Shown here piece after piece: positions 41,296 to 50,447 of a stretch of DNA of 64,000 nt (position 1 is its first letter; each line of letters opens with the position of its first letter). This DNA is from Chryseobacterium oryctis. Its GTDB lineage: Bacteria > Bacteroidota > Bacteroidia > Flavobacteriales > Weeksellaceae. The translations under genes and the position numbers were made by a program. The notes beneath the pieces were generated by a model. That model saw only the letters and a list, made by a program, of their open reading frames with translations, had not been told where the DNA came from and searched no databases. The DNA is taken from positions 321,558-385,557 of the forward strand of contig NZ_JAPDHV010000003.1 of the NCBI RefSeq assembly GCF_025971925.1, written 5' to 3'.

Positions 41296-42617
41296 TTGCT
41301 TTGATTATTATTTATAATTCTTTTGTGCTGTAAAGACACAAACTTAGGGTTTTGGGTATTTTTAAGATAGTTCGTCAAAGAAGATCTACTCATACTATCT
41401 TTTGTAAGATAGATTCTTCCTCCAAAATTCTCCACAATGGTATCTAATTGCTCTACCAATTTTTTAAGTTTTGAATTTACTTTAAAATCAAGAGCCAATG
41501 TATAACCTTCCTGAGGAAAAGAATTATAAGCTTGAGGATTATTCTTTCCAAACAGCTTTAAAACAGCTAAGAATGAACCATTTCCACTATTTGCAATAGT
41601 TTCAAGAATCTTTTTCATTCCTTCTTTTCCATTTTCTTTAGGAATTACCATCTGATATTGGATAAAACCAGACTTTCCATAGATTTTATTCCATTCGTTG
41701 ATAACATCCAAAGGATAGAAAAATGTTTCATAATCTATAAAACCTTTAACTTCTTTTTTTGACTGTTTTTTGTAATATAAAAAATTAAAAATTTTCACAG
41801 AAAGAGAATTCAAAACAAATCCAGGAAAATAAAACGGAATTGTTGGCTGTGGCTTTTTCTTTAGTCTTAACGGTTTTTGAGCTAGTTTTTGAGGCAATTC
41901 ATGTTGAAAAGCATGTTCTCCCCTCATCAAAATACTTCTTCCTATATTTTTACCTTTTTGAAGACAATCAATCCAGGCAACGGTATACGTCCAGCTTTCA
42001 CTTTCGTCAAAAAGTTTAAAAATTTCATCTAAGTTTTCAGCTTTAATGCTTTCCTGACGAATATAGGCTGATTCTATATTTTTAAGTTTAAATTTAGCAG
42101 AAAGAATGATTCCTGTAAGCCCCATTCCTCCAATTGTCGCCCAAAATTTCTCTGAATTTTCTTCTCTGGAACAAGTGATGATTTCACCGTTTTCAATCAT
42201 CAGCTTAAACTCAATTACATATTCCGAAAAACAACCTTCAGCATGATGATTTTTACCATGAACATCAGAAGCAATTGCACCGCCAATTGAGACAAATTTC
42301 GTACCCGGAGTTACATATAAAAAGTAACCTTGCGGTACACAAACTTCCAAAACATCCGAAAGTAAAACACCTGACTCACATTCTATGATTCCGTTTAAAC
42401 GGTCAAAGCTGATAAATTTATTTAATCTTTTCGTCGAAAATATATGTTCACCCAATGAAGCATCTCCATAGCATCTTCCGTTTCCACGAGCAATAACCTC
42501 GTTATGATTTAAAACAAATTCTTTTATTTTTTTGAAGCTGTCCTCAGACTTCATTTCTTTTTCCACTACGGGAAAATTACCCCAGTTTGTAACTTTCTGT
42601 ATAAAATTCGGCTTCAT
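41292..42617 (-). CDS. DprE1-like FAD oxidoreductase
   Basis: A 441-residue protein of the FAD-linked oxidase family. It shows ARGNGRCYGDASLGEH (FAD-binding) and GGAIASDVHGKNHHAEG, the layout of DprE1 (decaprenyl-phosphoryl ribose 2-oxidase). The expected reaction oxidises the C2 hydroxyl of the sugar phosphate lipid. The C-terminal region ends KTNYL-like repeats of the family (MSRSSLTNYLK). It overlaps UbiA and DprE2-like genes by 4 bases each. Such a cluster in a bacteroidete points to arabinose or a related sugar donor for glycosylation. Confidence 0.88.
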   Translation of the reverse strand: MKPNFIQKVTNWGNFPVVEKEMKSEDSFKKIKEFVLNHNEVIARGNGRCYGDASLGEHIFSTKRLNKFISFDRLNGIIECESGVLLSDVLEVCVPQGYFLYVTPGTKFVSIGGAIASDVHGKNHHAEGCFSEYVIEFKLMIENGEIITCSREENSEKFWATIGGMGLTGIILSAKFKLKNIESAYIRQESIKAENLDEIFKLFDESESWTYTVAWIDCLQKGKNIGRSILMRGEHAFQHELPQKLAQKPLRLKKKPQPTIPFYFPGFVLNSLSVKIFNFLYYKKQSKKEVKGFIDYETFFYPLDVINEWNKIYGKSGFIQYQMVIPKENGKEGMKKILETIANSGNGSFLAVLKLFGKNNPQAYNSFPQEGYTLALDFKVNSKLKKLVEQLDTIVENFGGRIYLTKDSMSRSSLTNYLKNTQNPKFVSLQHKRIINNNQSK

Positions 42618-43501
42618 TTCTTAAAATAAATTTGGATTAAAAATGCAGCAACCCATAAGATTAAGGTAACCTGAATATATCTGTCTCTGTAAACTATTTT
42701 CGTAGGTGATTCTGTTCTGTTGTACACCAAAGTCTGTTGCAGGTACCTTAAAAATGCAAAAACAACAAAAAATACTGTATAGAAAACTCTCTCATGAAAT
42801 CTTGCCTGAACTTCCGGAGATAACGTAAACATCAAGTAACAGACAATTGCCAAAGTTACTGAAATTGACAAAGCAATATCCGCAAACTGAACATTATATC
42901 CATCTAAAGCCTTTCTTGTCTTTCCCGAAACCTGTGCATTAATAAGCTCTCCCCTTCTTTTACCAATTGCCAAAACCAAAGCTAAAACGAAAGTTAATAA
43001 AATTGCCCATTGAGAAATATTAATTCCTGTAATATAACCTCCTGCTAAAACCCTTAAAACAAAACCTGTCGCAATGATACATATATCAATAATCGGAACG
43101 TGTTTTAGCCTGAAAGTGTAAGCTAAATTCATTATAAAATAACTAGAAATGATGGCTGTAAACTTCCAAAGATTTTCATTAAAATATACCTGAGCAAAAC
43201 AGATAAGAGCTATATCTAAAACTATAATACCCGCAAGAATACCTATCGCTTTAGATTTGGAAATAGCTCCACTTGCCAAAGGTCTCCTTCTTTTTTCGGG
43301 ATGTTTTCTGTCTGCTTCAATATCATTGTAGTCATTTAAAATATAAACGACACTTGCAGCCAAAGAAAAAATGATAAAAGCAAAAATACTTTTATTGAGT
43401 AAATCTAAATTTTTGATACTGCCTGAAAAAAATAGAGGGACAAATACAAACAGGTTTTTCACCCATTGCTCTACACGTAGCAGTTTGAGATATTTCTTCA
43501 T
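42614..43501 (-). CDS. UbiA family prenyltransferase, DPPR synthase-like
   Basis: A 295-residue polytopic membrane protein with about eight hydrophobic segments. The first aspartate motif NDYNDIEADRKHPEKRRRPL is very close to decaprenyl-phosphate phosphoribosyltransferase, which joins phosphoribose from PRPP to a polyprenyl phosphate. A second aspartate-rich loop is less clear. It is the first gene of the operon with DprE1-like and DprE2-like genes. The related ubiquinone/menaquinone UbiA enzymes use different motifs, so the assignment is favoured by both sequence and neighbours. Confidence 0.88.
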   Translation of the reverse strand: MKKYLKLLRVEQWVKNLFVFVPLFFSGSIKNLDLLNKSIFAFIIFSLAASVVYILNDYNDIEADRKHPEKRRRPLASGAISKSKAIGILAGIIVLDIALICFAQVYFNENLWKFTAIISSYFIMNLAYTFRLKHVPIIDICIIATGFVLRVLAGGYITGINISQWAILLTFVLALVLAIGKRRGELINAQVSGKTRKALDGYNVQFADIALSISVTLAIVCYLMFTLSPEVQARFHERVFYTVFFVVFAFLRYLQQTLVYNRTESPTKIVYRDRYIQVTLILWVAAFLIQIYFKK

Positions 43502-43552
43502 TTATGCGAATTCAAATGCAAAAATAATAAATTTAAATGACTATATAAAAAT

Positions 43553-43574
43553 ACAAAAAAACCGCCGAAGCGGT
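43553..43574 (-). terminator. Terminator of the OmpA-like gene
   Basis: On the reverse strand ACCGC-TTCG-GCGGT, with the stable UUCG tetraloop, is followed by TTTTTT. Confidence 0.9.
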
Positions 43575-43605
43575 TCTTTACGAAAATATTTACACATTAA
43601 ATTAA

Positions 43606-44295
43606 TTACTGCCCCTGTTGAGCATCATTAATCATTTTTTCATTTGCTGTAATTGCAAATTCTACTCTTCTGTTTTTAGCTCTTCCTTCATCTGTATCGT
43701 TAGTTGCAACAGGCTTACTTTCTCCTTCACCTAAAGCAAATAATCTACTTGAAGCAATTCCTTTACTTGCTAAGTATGCTTTTACAGCATTTGCTCTTCT
43801 TTCAGAAAGGCTCTGGTTATAAGAGTCTGAACCTTTACTATCTGTATGACCGTAGATATTAATATTTGTATCAGGGTTATTAATAAGAACCTGAGCCAAT
43901 TTATCTAAGTTTGCTGTAGCAACAGATGTAAGATTAGAAGAATCAAAAGCGAAGTTTACAATACTCTCATTCATAGTAATTTTAATACCGTCTCCTACTC
44001 TTTCTACTTCAGCTCCAGGCAAAGTTTCTTTAATCTCTCTTGCCTGCTTATCCATCTTATTACCAATAACATTACCAGCAACACCACCAATAATTCCTCC
44101 AAGAACAGCCCCTAAAGCCGCATTCTTTCCTTTACCCACATTATTCCCTAAGATACCACCAAGAACGGCTCCTGATGCAGCACCTACTGCTGTACCTCTC
44201 TGTTGGTGATTTGAATTTTGAACAGCTTCACAACTTGTCAATAATAATGCTGATGATAAGAAAAGAGCTCCAATATATGTTTTAGTAAATTTCAT
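43606..44295 (-). CDS. OmpA family lipoprotein with glycine zipper
   Basis: A 229-residue protein: lipoprotein signal (LLLTSC), a glycine-zipper segment about 36-78 (GAASGAVLGGILGNNVGKGK, then GGIIGGVAGNVIG), and an OmpA-like peptidoglycan-binding domain about 110-215 (IVNFAFDSS, NINIYGHTDSKG, LSERRANAVK, GAN-like GEGESKPV, KNRRVEF). It anchors the outer membrane to peptidoglycan. It ends with a strong terminator and is 21 bases from the lipocalin gene. Confidence 0.92.
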   Translation of the reverse strand: MKFTKTYIGALFLSSALLLTSCEAVQNSNHQQRGTAVGAASGAVLGGILGNNVGKGKNAALGAVLGGIIGGVAGNVIGNKMDKQAREIKETLPGAEVERVGDGIKITMNESIVNFAFDSSNLTSVATANLDKLAQVLINNPDTNINIYGHTDSKGSDSYNQSLSERRANAVKAYLASKGIASSRLFALGEGESKPVATNDTDEGRAKNRRVEFAITANEKMINDAQQGQ

Positions 44296-44316
44296 TTTTT
44301 TATTTTTTTCAGTTAA

Positions 44317-44805
44317 TTATTTCATTCCAGTTCTTTCAAAGTTGTAAACAACTCTTACAGTACTTCCATCAAAAGGAACATTTTGTTCAAGTGAAAACTG
44401 GTCTGTAGTTTGATTTATCACATTCAAAGAATATCCCATTGTATTCTGTTTTGCTTTTGTACCATCAACAATTTTCTTAAATGTGAATGTATTATTTTTA
44501 ATTTCGAACTTGATAGGTTGTGTAACTGCCGTACAATTTCCCCCTCCGTTTATAGTATAAGCTCCCGTCCAGTTATTTGGAATTAATCTCCAATGACTTC
44601 CTACGAAACATTGTGCATTCATACCTTCATCAAAAGGTTTGATTTTGTATTGCTTATCATAATCAATACTTACAATCTGCCAATCTCCTTTTAATTTAAG
44701 GAATTCTGATCTCTCATTTTGAGAATTCTGTGCATTCTTTACTGTAGAACAAGACACTGCAAAAAGTGAAGTTCCCAATACTCCTGCAAGTAGTAACTTT
44801 TTCAT
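44317..44805 (-). CDS. Lipocalin-like lipoprotein
   Basis: A 162-residue protein with a lipoprotein signal (LFAVSC) and the lipocalin-like pattern LKGDWQIVSIDYD ... CFVGSHWRLIPNNWTGAYTI, GGNCTAVTQPIKFEIK. The GxW start of lipocalins appears as KGDW. It lies in the outer or inner membrane face and may bind a small lipid. It is 21 bases from the OmpA family gene and shares a possible operon with it. Confidence 0.82.
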   Translation of the reverse strand: MKKLLLAGVLGTSLFAVSCSTVKNAQNSQNERSEFLKLKGDWQIVSIDYDKQYKIKPFDEGMNAQCFVGSHWRLIPNNWTGAYTINGGGNCTAVTQPIKFEIKNNTFTFKKIVDGTKAKQNTMGYSLNVINQTTDQFSLEQNVPFDGSTVRVVYNFERTGMK

Positions 44806-44872
44806 ATTGTTGTTTATTATTTATCTATATCCTTAAAGTTACAAAAAATTGTGCCAAAATTGAAAAATAGCA

Positions 44873-44901
44873 ATAAAAAAAGTCCGATTTTTTCGGACTT
44901 T
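44873..44901 (-). terminator. Terminator of the secreted subtilase gene
   Basis: AAAGTCCGA pairs with TCGGACTTT and is followed on the reverse strand by TTTTTTATT. It lies 33 bases after the stop of the gene at 44934. Confidence 0.85.
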
Positions 44902-44933
44902 TTACGTTTCAACCTTAATTACAGGCAGATATC

Positions 44934-46616
44934 TTATTTTTTAACAGTCTTTTTTACAGATTTACTAGGCTTTACAGAGGAATTTGATTTTCCATTATAA
45001 AAATTTTGATAAGCATATTCTGCAGCTTTTTTAACATCAATAACTCCTCCAGCTTGTGAAAAATCACTAAACTGATTTTCTGTATTAGAGTTACTTGATT
45101 TTACCAACGCTTCAATAATCTGATGAGGCTTCAAATTTGGCATATAAGATAGTAATATCGCAGCAGCTCCGGCTGCAACAGGTGACGCCATTGAAGTTCC
45201 CTGTAAGTATTCATATTTATTATGGGGAACTGTAGAATAAATTTCCTGCCCTGGCGCAAATACATTTACCATTTTTTTATTAAAGTTTGAAAAGCTTGCT
45301 CTCAACTCATTATTTTGATTGGTACTTGCTCCCACAACTAAAACATTATTTACAAATGGCTTTTCATCGGTAACATTCTTAAAGTTTGTAGGGTAAGCTA
45401 GGTGCTCTGCAACATCTTCATTTTCATTTCCTGCAGCTTTCACTAAAAGAACGCCTTTATCTTCAGCATATTTGAATGCATCCCAAACAACATTTTTACC
45501 TGGTGATACAGGCTTACCAAAGCTCATATTCAAAATTTTAGCCCCATTATCAACCGCATATCTTATGGCATTTGCAACATCTTTATCTCTTTCATCTCCA
45601 TTTGGAACTGTTCTTACAGCCATAATCTTTGCTACTTTAGAAGCTACTCCATATTGAACTTCCTTCCCTTGAGGAAGCCCTGCAATAATACCCGCAACGT
45701 GTGTCCCGTGTTTTGCATCCGGACCTTCATAATGATTATTCCCATAGTTTCTTTGAGAGTAATCTTCATAATTATCACCAACAATTTCCGCTCTTGGATC
45801 AAAATTTAAATCATATTGTTTAGCTTTTGGAATGTAATCTTCCAAAGCATCTTTCATATCTTTTGATATTTTTTTCTCGAAGTCTGCACTTGACATTCCT
45901 TGATAATCAGGACTCTGACTAATTTGCTGCAAAACAGTTAAAGCAAAAGCATCTTTTTGCTCTTTCCCATTCTTAATAGCTGAAACATTTTCTGGTGTTA
46001 ATGATTTACCGGCTAACAGTTTTACCATATTAGGAATAACTTCTTTAATCATTGTAAATGTTTTTAATCCCTGCCTCCCTTCAACACTTTTTTTAGAAAA
46101 CATTTCTTTAGACTTCATATACATAGCAAATTCTTCAGGCATACTTGCTTGATTTGCTTTGTTTTTAGTAGAATCGTCTCCTTCGAAAATTGGCTTATAT
46201 TTGGCAACAACTCTTGTTACTTCCATATTATCAACATCGATGTCTCCATTTTTTCCACCTATAAAATTCCAACCATGAACGTCATCAATGTATCCGTTTC
46301 CATCATCATCTTTCCCATTATTAGGCACTTCATTAGGATTTGACCAAATATTTTTAATTAAACCCGGATGATCAACCTGAACACCACTATCTAGTACCCC
46401 AACCACAACTGTAGTTGGCTTAAGTCCTTTAGATTCTAAATATTTGTATGCGTTTTCAGTATTTACACCATATACTTTAGAAGTGGCAAAATCTTTATGA
46501 TACCAAGTCATTAAATCCTTATCCTCCTTCGGATCAACACTCTTCCCCATGGCTTCTTGTGCAAACGCCAAGTTGAAACCTGTCAAAAAAACAGCAGCTA
46601 ATAATACCTTTTTCAT
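44934..46616 (-). CDS. Secreted S8 family serine peptidase
   Basis: A 560-residue protein with a signal peptide (cut after AFAQ) and the subtilase triad: Asp in VGVLDSGV (about 77), His in KHGTHVAG (about 304) and Ser in GTSMASP (about 497). An insertion of about 180 residues lies between Asp and His and binds no known motif. The C terminus is a basic tail (KPSKSVKKTVKK). It is a chromosomal, exported enzyme, unrelated in context to the island's cytoplasmic subtilase at 6607-9096. Confidence 0.93.
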   Translation of the reverse strand: MKKVLLAAVFLTGFNLAFAQEAMGKSVDPKEDKDLMTWYHKDFATSKVYGVNTENAYKYLESKGLKPTTVVVGVLDSGVQVDHPGLIKNIWSNPNEVPNNGKDDDGNGYIDDVHGWNFIGGKNGDIDVDNMEVTRVVAKYKPIFEGDDSTKNKANQASMPEEFAMYMKSKEMFSKKSVEGRQGLKTFTMIKEVIPNMVKLLAGKSLTPENVSAIKNGKEQKDAFALTVLQQISQSPDYQGMSSADFEKKISKDMKDALEDYIPKAKQYDLNFDPRAEIVGDNYEDYSQRNYGNNHYEGPDAKHGTHVAGIIAGLPQGKEVQYGVASKVAKIMAVRTVPNGDERDKDVANAIRYAVDNGAKILNMSFGKPVSPGKNVVWDAFKYAEDKGVLLVKAAGNENEDVAEHLAYPTNFKNVTDEKPFVNNVLVVGASTNQNNELRASFSNFNKKMVNVFAPGQEIYSTVPHNKYEYLQGTSMASPVAAGAAAILLSYMPNLKPHQIIEALVKSSNSNTENQFSDFSQAGGVIDVKKAAEYAYQNFYNGKSNSSVKPSKSVKKTVKK

Positions 46617-46626
46617 TGTAGTATAA

Positions 46627-47235
46627 TTATTTAATATTTTTAATATATGTCAAAGATTCTGGCCCTTTGTTACAAATTAAATCCAAAATCGACAAATCTT
46701 TCAAAAATCCTAATTTGTCTGTAAACGTCTGATAATATTCCTCCATTTGAAATTCTGACGGTTGCTTGGCAGAAAACTTCTCACGAAAGTTTATTTCATT
46801 AGGTTCTTTGATATATTCTCCATTCAAAGAGTGTGCCTTTTCTGTTTTTAAAATCTGTTGAATAATTTCCAATCCTTTAAGATTAAAATCCAGAAGATAT
46901 TTTTCATTCAAATCAAATAATTTCCTGAATTTATCTTCATAATATTCAAAATAAGGAGAACTTTGATATGCTGTTTTGATTGATTTCCAATGGAGAGTTC
47001 TCCAATCTTCACGATAAGAGATTTCGATATCTTTCATCTCTCTTTTTCCGTTATGATTGATTGGAATAATTAATGAAAGTTTTCCGTTTGCACCATAAAT
47101 ATTAGCTCTGTTTCTGTATGTCTGCTTAGGAAAATTTTCAAATTGTTCAAAAACTATCTCATTTTCAGGATCTAAAAATACTGAAAACCATGAAATCGGT
47201 GGTAGATAAAATACCGGTAATAATATATTTTGCAT
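46627..47235 (-). CDS. WbqC family protein
   Basis: A 202-residue protein with the WbqC pattern: LPVFYLPPISWFSVFL, FPKQTYRNRANIYGANG-LSLIIPI, and WRTLHWKSIKTAYQSSPYFEYYEDKF. The family is linked to surface polysaccharide genes in other bacteria but its reaction is not known. It lies 7 bases after the signal peptidase-like gene's stop, so it is likely co-transcribed with the lepB pair. Confidence 0.9.
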   Translation of the reverse strand: MQNILLPVFYLPPISWFSVFLDPENEIVFEQFENFPKQTYRNRANIYGANGKLSLIIPINHNGKREMKDIEISYREDWRTLHWKSIKTAYQSSPYFEYYEDKFRKLFDLNEKYLLDFNLKGLEIIQQILKTEKAHSLNGEYIKEPNEINFREKFSAKQPSEFQMEEYYQTFTDKLGFLKDLSILDLICNKGPESLTYIKNIK

Positions 47236-47242
47236 ATTCTTT

Positions 47243-47920
47243 TTAGTTTTTAGGATAAATGACTCTTCCTGTAATTTCTTCTACATCAACAAATCCAGTA
47301 TATCTTGAATCCAAACTTGCGTTACGATTATCACCAAGAAAAAAAACTTTTCCAGGTGGAACCGTTATTGGACCAAAATTATCAGCATTCCAGTTTTTAT
47401 GATAAATTTTCACTATTTCAGGATCAGGATTTGAATTAATAAACTTTTCATAGAAAAAATTATCATTAAGTTTATCTTTACTTAATTGAGCAATGAAGTA
47501 GTCTTCTTCTATCTGATAACATTCATTTTCTGAAACACCATTTAGCATTAATTCATTAACAAAAGCTCTGTCTATTTTATAAGAACGACTGAGTTTGAAT
47601 TTTGAATCCACAAATTCACCATTGACAATCAAATCTCCATTTTTAATTTGAATTTTATCACCTTCAACCCCAACAAGTCTTTGTACATAAACGCCTTTCC
47701 CAAACTCTTTGGTATTTTGATTATATGTGAGTAACTTATACTTTTCGTAGGGAAGAATATTTGTAATAAAAACAAAAGATTTTCTTTTAATATTTGGTTC
47801 TCCTCCTCCCTGAGGTACATAAGCATATTGCAAAACCCCAAAGAGTTTTGCAATAATTAAAAGTGTTATAATAAAGCTTCCCGTAAGAAGAACTCTATTG
47901 AATATCTTATTTTTAAACAT
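47243..47920 (-). CDS. Signal peptidase I paralogue lacking catalytic residues
   Basis: A 225-residue protein with an N-terminal membrane anchor (about 10-30) and the S26 family fold. The C-terminal box GDNRNASLDSRYTGFV is intact, but the catalytic serine motif (P-S-x-S-M) reads PQGGGEP, with Gly39 in the Ser place, and the catalytic Lys position reads VQRLVG, Gln80 instead of Lys. So peptidase activity is improbable. It is next to the active lepB (7 bases) and might act as a partner or regulator of it, which is inference. Confidence 0.85.
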   Translation of the reverse strand: MFKNKIFNRVLLTGSFIITLLIIAKLFGVLQYAYVPQGGGEPNIKRKSFVFITNILPYEKYKLLTYNQNTKEFGKGVYVQRLVGVEGDKIQIKNGDLIVNGEFVDSKFKLSRSYKIDRAFVNELMLNGVSENECYQIEEDYFIAQLSKDKLNDNFFYEKFINSNPDPEIVKIYHKNWNADNFGPITVPPGKVFFLGDNRNASLDSRYTGFVDVEEITGRVIYPKN

Positions 47921-47927
47921 TTAATAT

Positions 47928-49652
47928 TTAATCGTCTTCTGTTTTTTTCTTTTTGAAAAATTTCGCAAAATAATCCCATCCAAAGAATAATACAAGAATA
48001 ATTGCTGCAACCCACCAATAAGATGTTTTATTAGCTTCTCCTGTATTAGTTACTTTAAACATTCTTTCCCAACGGATTTTTTTCGGAGCCTGATACGTTG
48101 AACTCGCATCCGGGAAAACACCTTGCACACTCATCCAAGTAAACATTGGTTTTCCTACAATATTTTCTTCCGGAACAAAACCAAAGAACCTAGCATCTAA
48201 AGAAGCATCTCGGTTATCACCAACCATCATATAATAATCTTGTTTGATGGTATACTGATTAGTTTCTATTCCATTAATGAATATCTTCCCGTTTTTGTTT
48301 TCTAAACTATTATGTTCGTATTCAGAAATAATCCACTGATACATTGGAAGAGACTCCTGATTAAGTGTAACAACATCTCCTTTTTTAGGAATTCTTAATG
48401 GCCCGTACCAATCTTGATTCCAAGGTTTATTAATAGGAAATATACAATTAGATGTATCTATTTTATTTGTTTGTATTGCACTCCCATCTTCATTTCTAAT
48501 ATAATCACCATTTTTATCCTTTTTAAAATAGTGCATTATATCTGATTCATTAGGTTTTAAAATATCCTCTTCAAGTTTTACGACTTGAGGTAATGCTTTA
48601 ATTTCAGATGCTGTTTTATCAGTAAGTCCTTGAAAATAGTAATTAAATCCTTTTAATACTTTTTCTTTTGTAATGGGATTCTCTTCATAAATTGGTGCCT
48701 CTTGAACAGGTAAGAAACCATAAATTTTATAAAGAGCTATAATATCAAGTTGACTTCCTGTAGTGGCAATATATTTATGCTGAACTTCCTGATCACCTAA
48801 AACCGTTTCAGGTTTACCATTTACGAAAAGTCTTCCTGCTCTCATTTCAAACGTATCACCAGCTACAGCAACACATCTTTTTACATAAGGGTCTCTTCTA
48901 TCAATTGCTGTATGAACAGAATCTTGAGGATAATTGAAAACAACTATATCATTCTTTTGAGGTTTATTGAATTGGAAAATTCTTTCATAAGGAAGCTTTA
49001 TTCCCTCAACATAAGATTTTGGATCATCTTTCGGGTTACCTTTTTCTCCTATATCCATGATGGTTCCTTGTAGGAAAGGAATAGCAACAGGACGCATCGG
49101 TAATCTGTACCCATAGCTCCATTTATTTACAAAAAGGAAATCTCCTACCAATAAAGTTCTCTCCATTGAACCCGTAGGAATCCCGAATGGCTGCGTAACA
49201 AAAACATGTATGATTGTTGCAAAAACCACGGCAAAAGTAATAGAACCTACAAAAGTGTCTTTCTTTTTTTCTTTCTTCTCTTCATCTGTTATGAAAAGCT
49301 CGTTGGCATTTTCATCCTCTATTTCAACATTTTTAGAATAATTCACTGTTGCCATGTAGACAAATGGAAGAAGTGCAGTAAGAAGCTGATGCTGGAAAAG
49401 ACTTTTTCCAAACTTTTTCATTAAATAAATATGAAAAACAGACATCATTATTGGCCCAACGATTGGCAAATAAGATAAAATCGCCCACCATTTCGGATGT
49501 TTGGTTTCTTTTAAAATAATGAAATAATTGTAAAAAGGTATAAAGGCAAATAGCGGACTATACCCCATTTTCTTGAACAACTTCCAAGTCGAAATCCCCA
49601 TTAATACAGATAAAATGAGAACGTATATTGTATAAGTTAAAAAGTAATTCAT
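47928..49652 (-). CDS. lepB: Signal peptidase I
   Basis: A 574-residue protein of the Bacteroidetes long type with an N-terminal region of two to three membrane segments and a 250-residue insert between boxes. The catalytic serine is in PTGSMERTL (about 162) and the lysine in PYVKRCVAVAGD (about 262). The end box is GDNRDASLDARFFGFV. It removes signal peptides from exported proteins at the outer face of the inner membrane. A further membrane helix ends the protein (SYWWVAAIILVLFFGW). Confidence 0.95.
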   Translation of the reverse strand: MNYFLTYTIYVLILSVLMGISTWKLFKKMGYSPLFAFIPFYNYFIILKETKHPKWWAILSYLPIVGPIMMSVFHIYLMKKFGKSLFQHQLLTALLPFVYMATVNYSKNVEIEDENANELFITDEEKKEKKKDTFVGSITFAVVFATIIHVFVTQPFGIPTGSMERTLLVGDFLFVNKWSYGYRLPMRPVAIPFLQGTIMDIGEKGNPKDDPKSYVEGIKLPYERIFQFNKPQKNDIVVFNYPQDSVHTAIDRRDPYVKRCVAVAGDTFEMRAGRLFVNGKPETVLGDQEVQHKYIATTGSQLDIIALYKIYGFLPVQEAPIYEENPITKEKVLKGFNYYFQGLTDKTASEIKALPQVVKLEEDILKPNESDIMHYFKKDKNGDYIRNEDGSAIQTNKIDTSNCIFPINKPWNQDWYGPLRIPKKGDVVTLNQESLPMYQWIISEYEHNSLENKNGKIFINGIETNQYTIKQDYYMMVGDNRDASLDARFFGFVPEENIVGKPMFTWMSVQGVFPDASSTYQAPKKIRWERMFKVTNTGEANKTSYWWVAAIILVLFFGWDYFAKFFKKKKTEDD

Positions 49653-49730
49653 AAATTTTTGTACTTACTTTATTTAATTTGTGTTTCGCAACGATTTATT
49701 AGTTCTTAATATAAGGAATTTGTTACAAAA

Positions 49731-50432
49731 TTAAAGACCTAAAACGTCTTTCATCCCGAAATTACCTTTTTTGTCTTTAATCCATTCTGCTGCAACAACT
49801 GCTCCTAAAGCAAACCCATTTCTGTTAAATGCAGTATGCTTTATTTCAATCTCATCGACCTCACTTCTATAAAAAACGCTATGAGTTCCCGGAACTTCAT
49901 CTTCTCGGACAGCAAAAATCCCCAACTGATTACCTTGAGTCTCCTCCAATTTCCAAGCTTCAAATTTAGGATTATGTTTAAAAATCCCTTCAGCAATAGA
50001 AATAGCCGTTCCACTTGGGGCATCTTTTTTATGAATATGATGAATCTCTTCCAACTGGCAAGAATATTCATCAACATTTTTCATTAGATCAGCTAATTTT
50101 TCGTTTAAAGCAAAAAATAAATTTACTCCTAAACTAAAATTTGAACCATATAAAAATGCCGTTCCGTTTTCAACAGCAATTTTCTCAATTTCGGCTTTTT
50201 TATCAAGCCAACCTGTAGTTCCACAGATTACAGGAATTTTATTTTCCAAACATGTTTTGATATTTTCATAAGCCACTTCTGGCAATGAAAACTCAATAAC
50301 CACATCCGGATTATTAAGATTTTCAGCAGTAGGAGTTTCTTTTAATCGGGCAACCACTTCATGACCTCTTGTTGTGGCAATTTCATCAATAATTTTGCCC
50401 ATTTTCCCATATCCTACTAATGCTATTTTCAT
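49731..50432 (-). CDS. dapB: 4-hydroxy-tetrahydrodipicolinate reductase
   Basis: A 233-residue enzyme with the nucleotide motif VGYGKMGK near the start, the active region EEIHHIHKKDAPSGTA (about 136-152), and CGTTGW. It reduces the cyclic intermediate in lysine and diaminopimelate synthesis. The length is a little under that of E. coli, as usual for Bacteroidetes. It lies between lepB and the DUF5683 gene, in the same leftward run as parB and parA. Confidence 0.96.
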   Translation of the reverse strand: MKIALVGYGKMGKIIDEIATTRGHEVVARLKETPTAENLNNPDVVIEFSLPEVAYENIKTCLENKIPVICGTTGWLDKKAEIEKIAVENGTAFLYGSNFSLGVNLFFALNEKLADLMKNVDEYSCQLEEIHHIHKKDAPSGTAISIAEGIFKHNPKFEAWKLEETQGNQLGIFAVREDEVPGTHSVFYRSEVDEIEIKHTAFNRNGFALGAVVAAEWIKDKKGNFGMKDVLGL

Positions 50433-50447
50433 AAATTGTATTATTAT

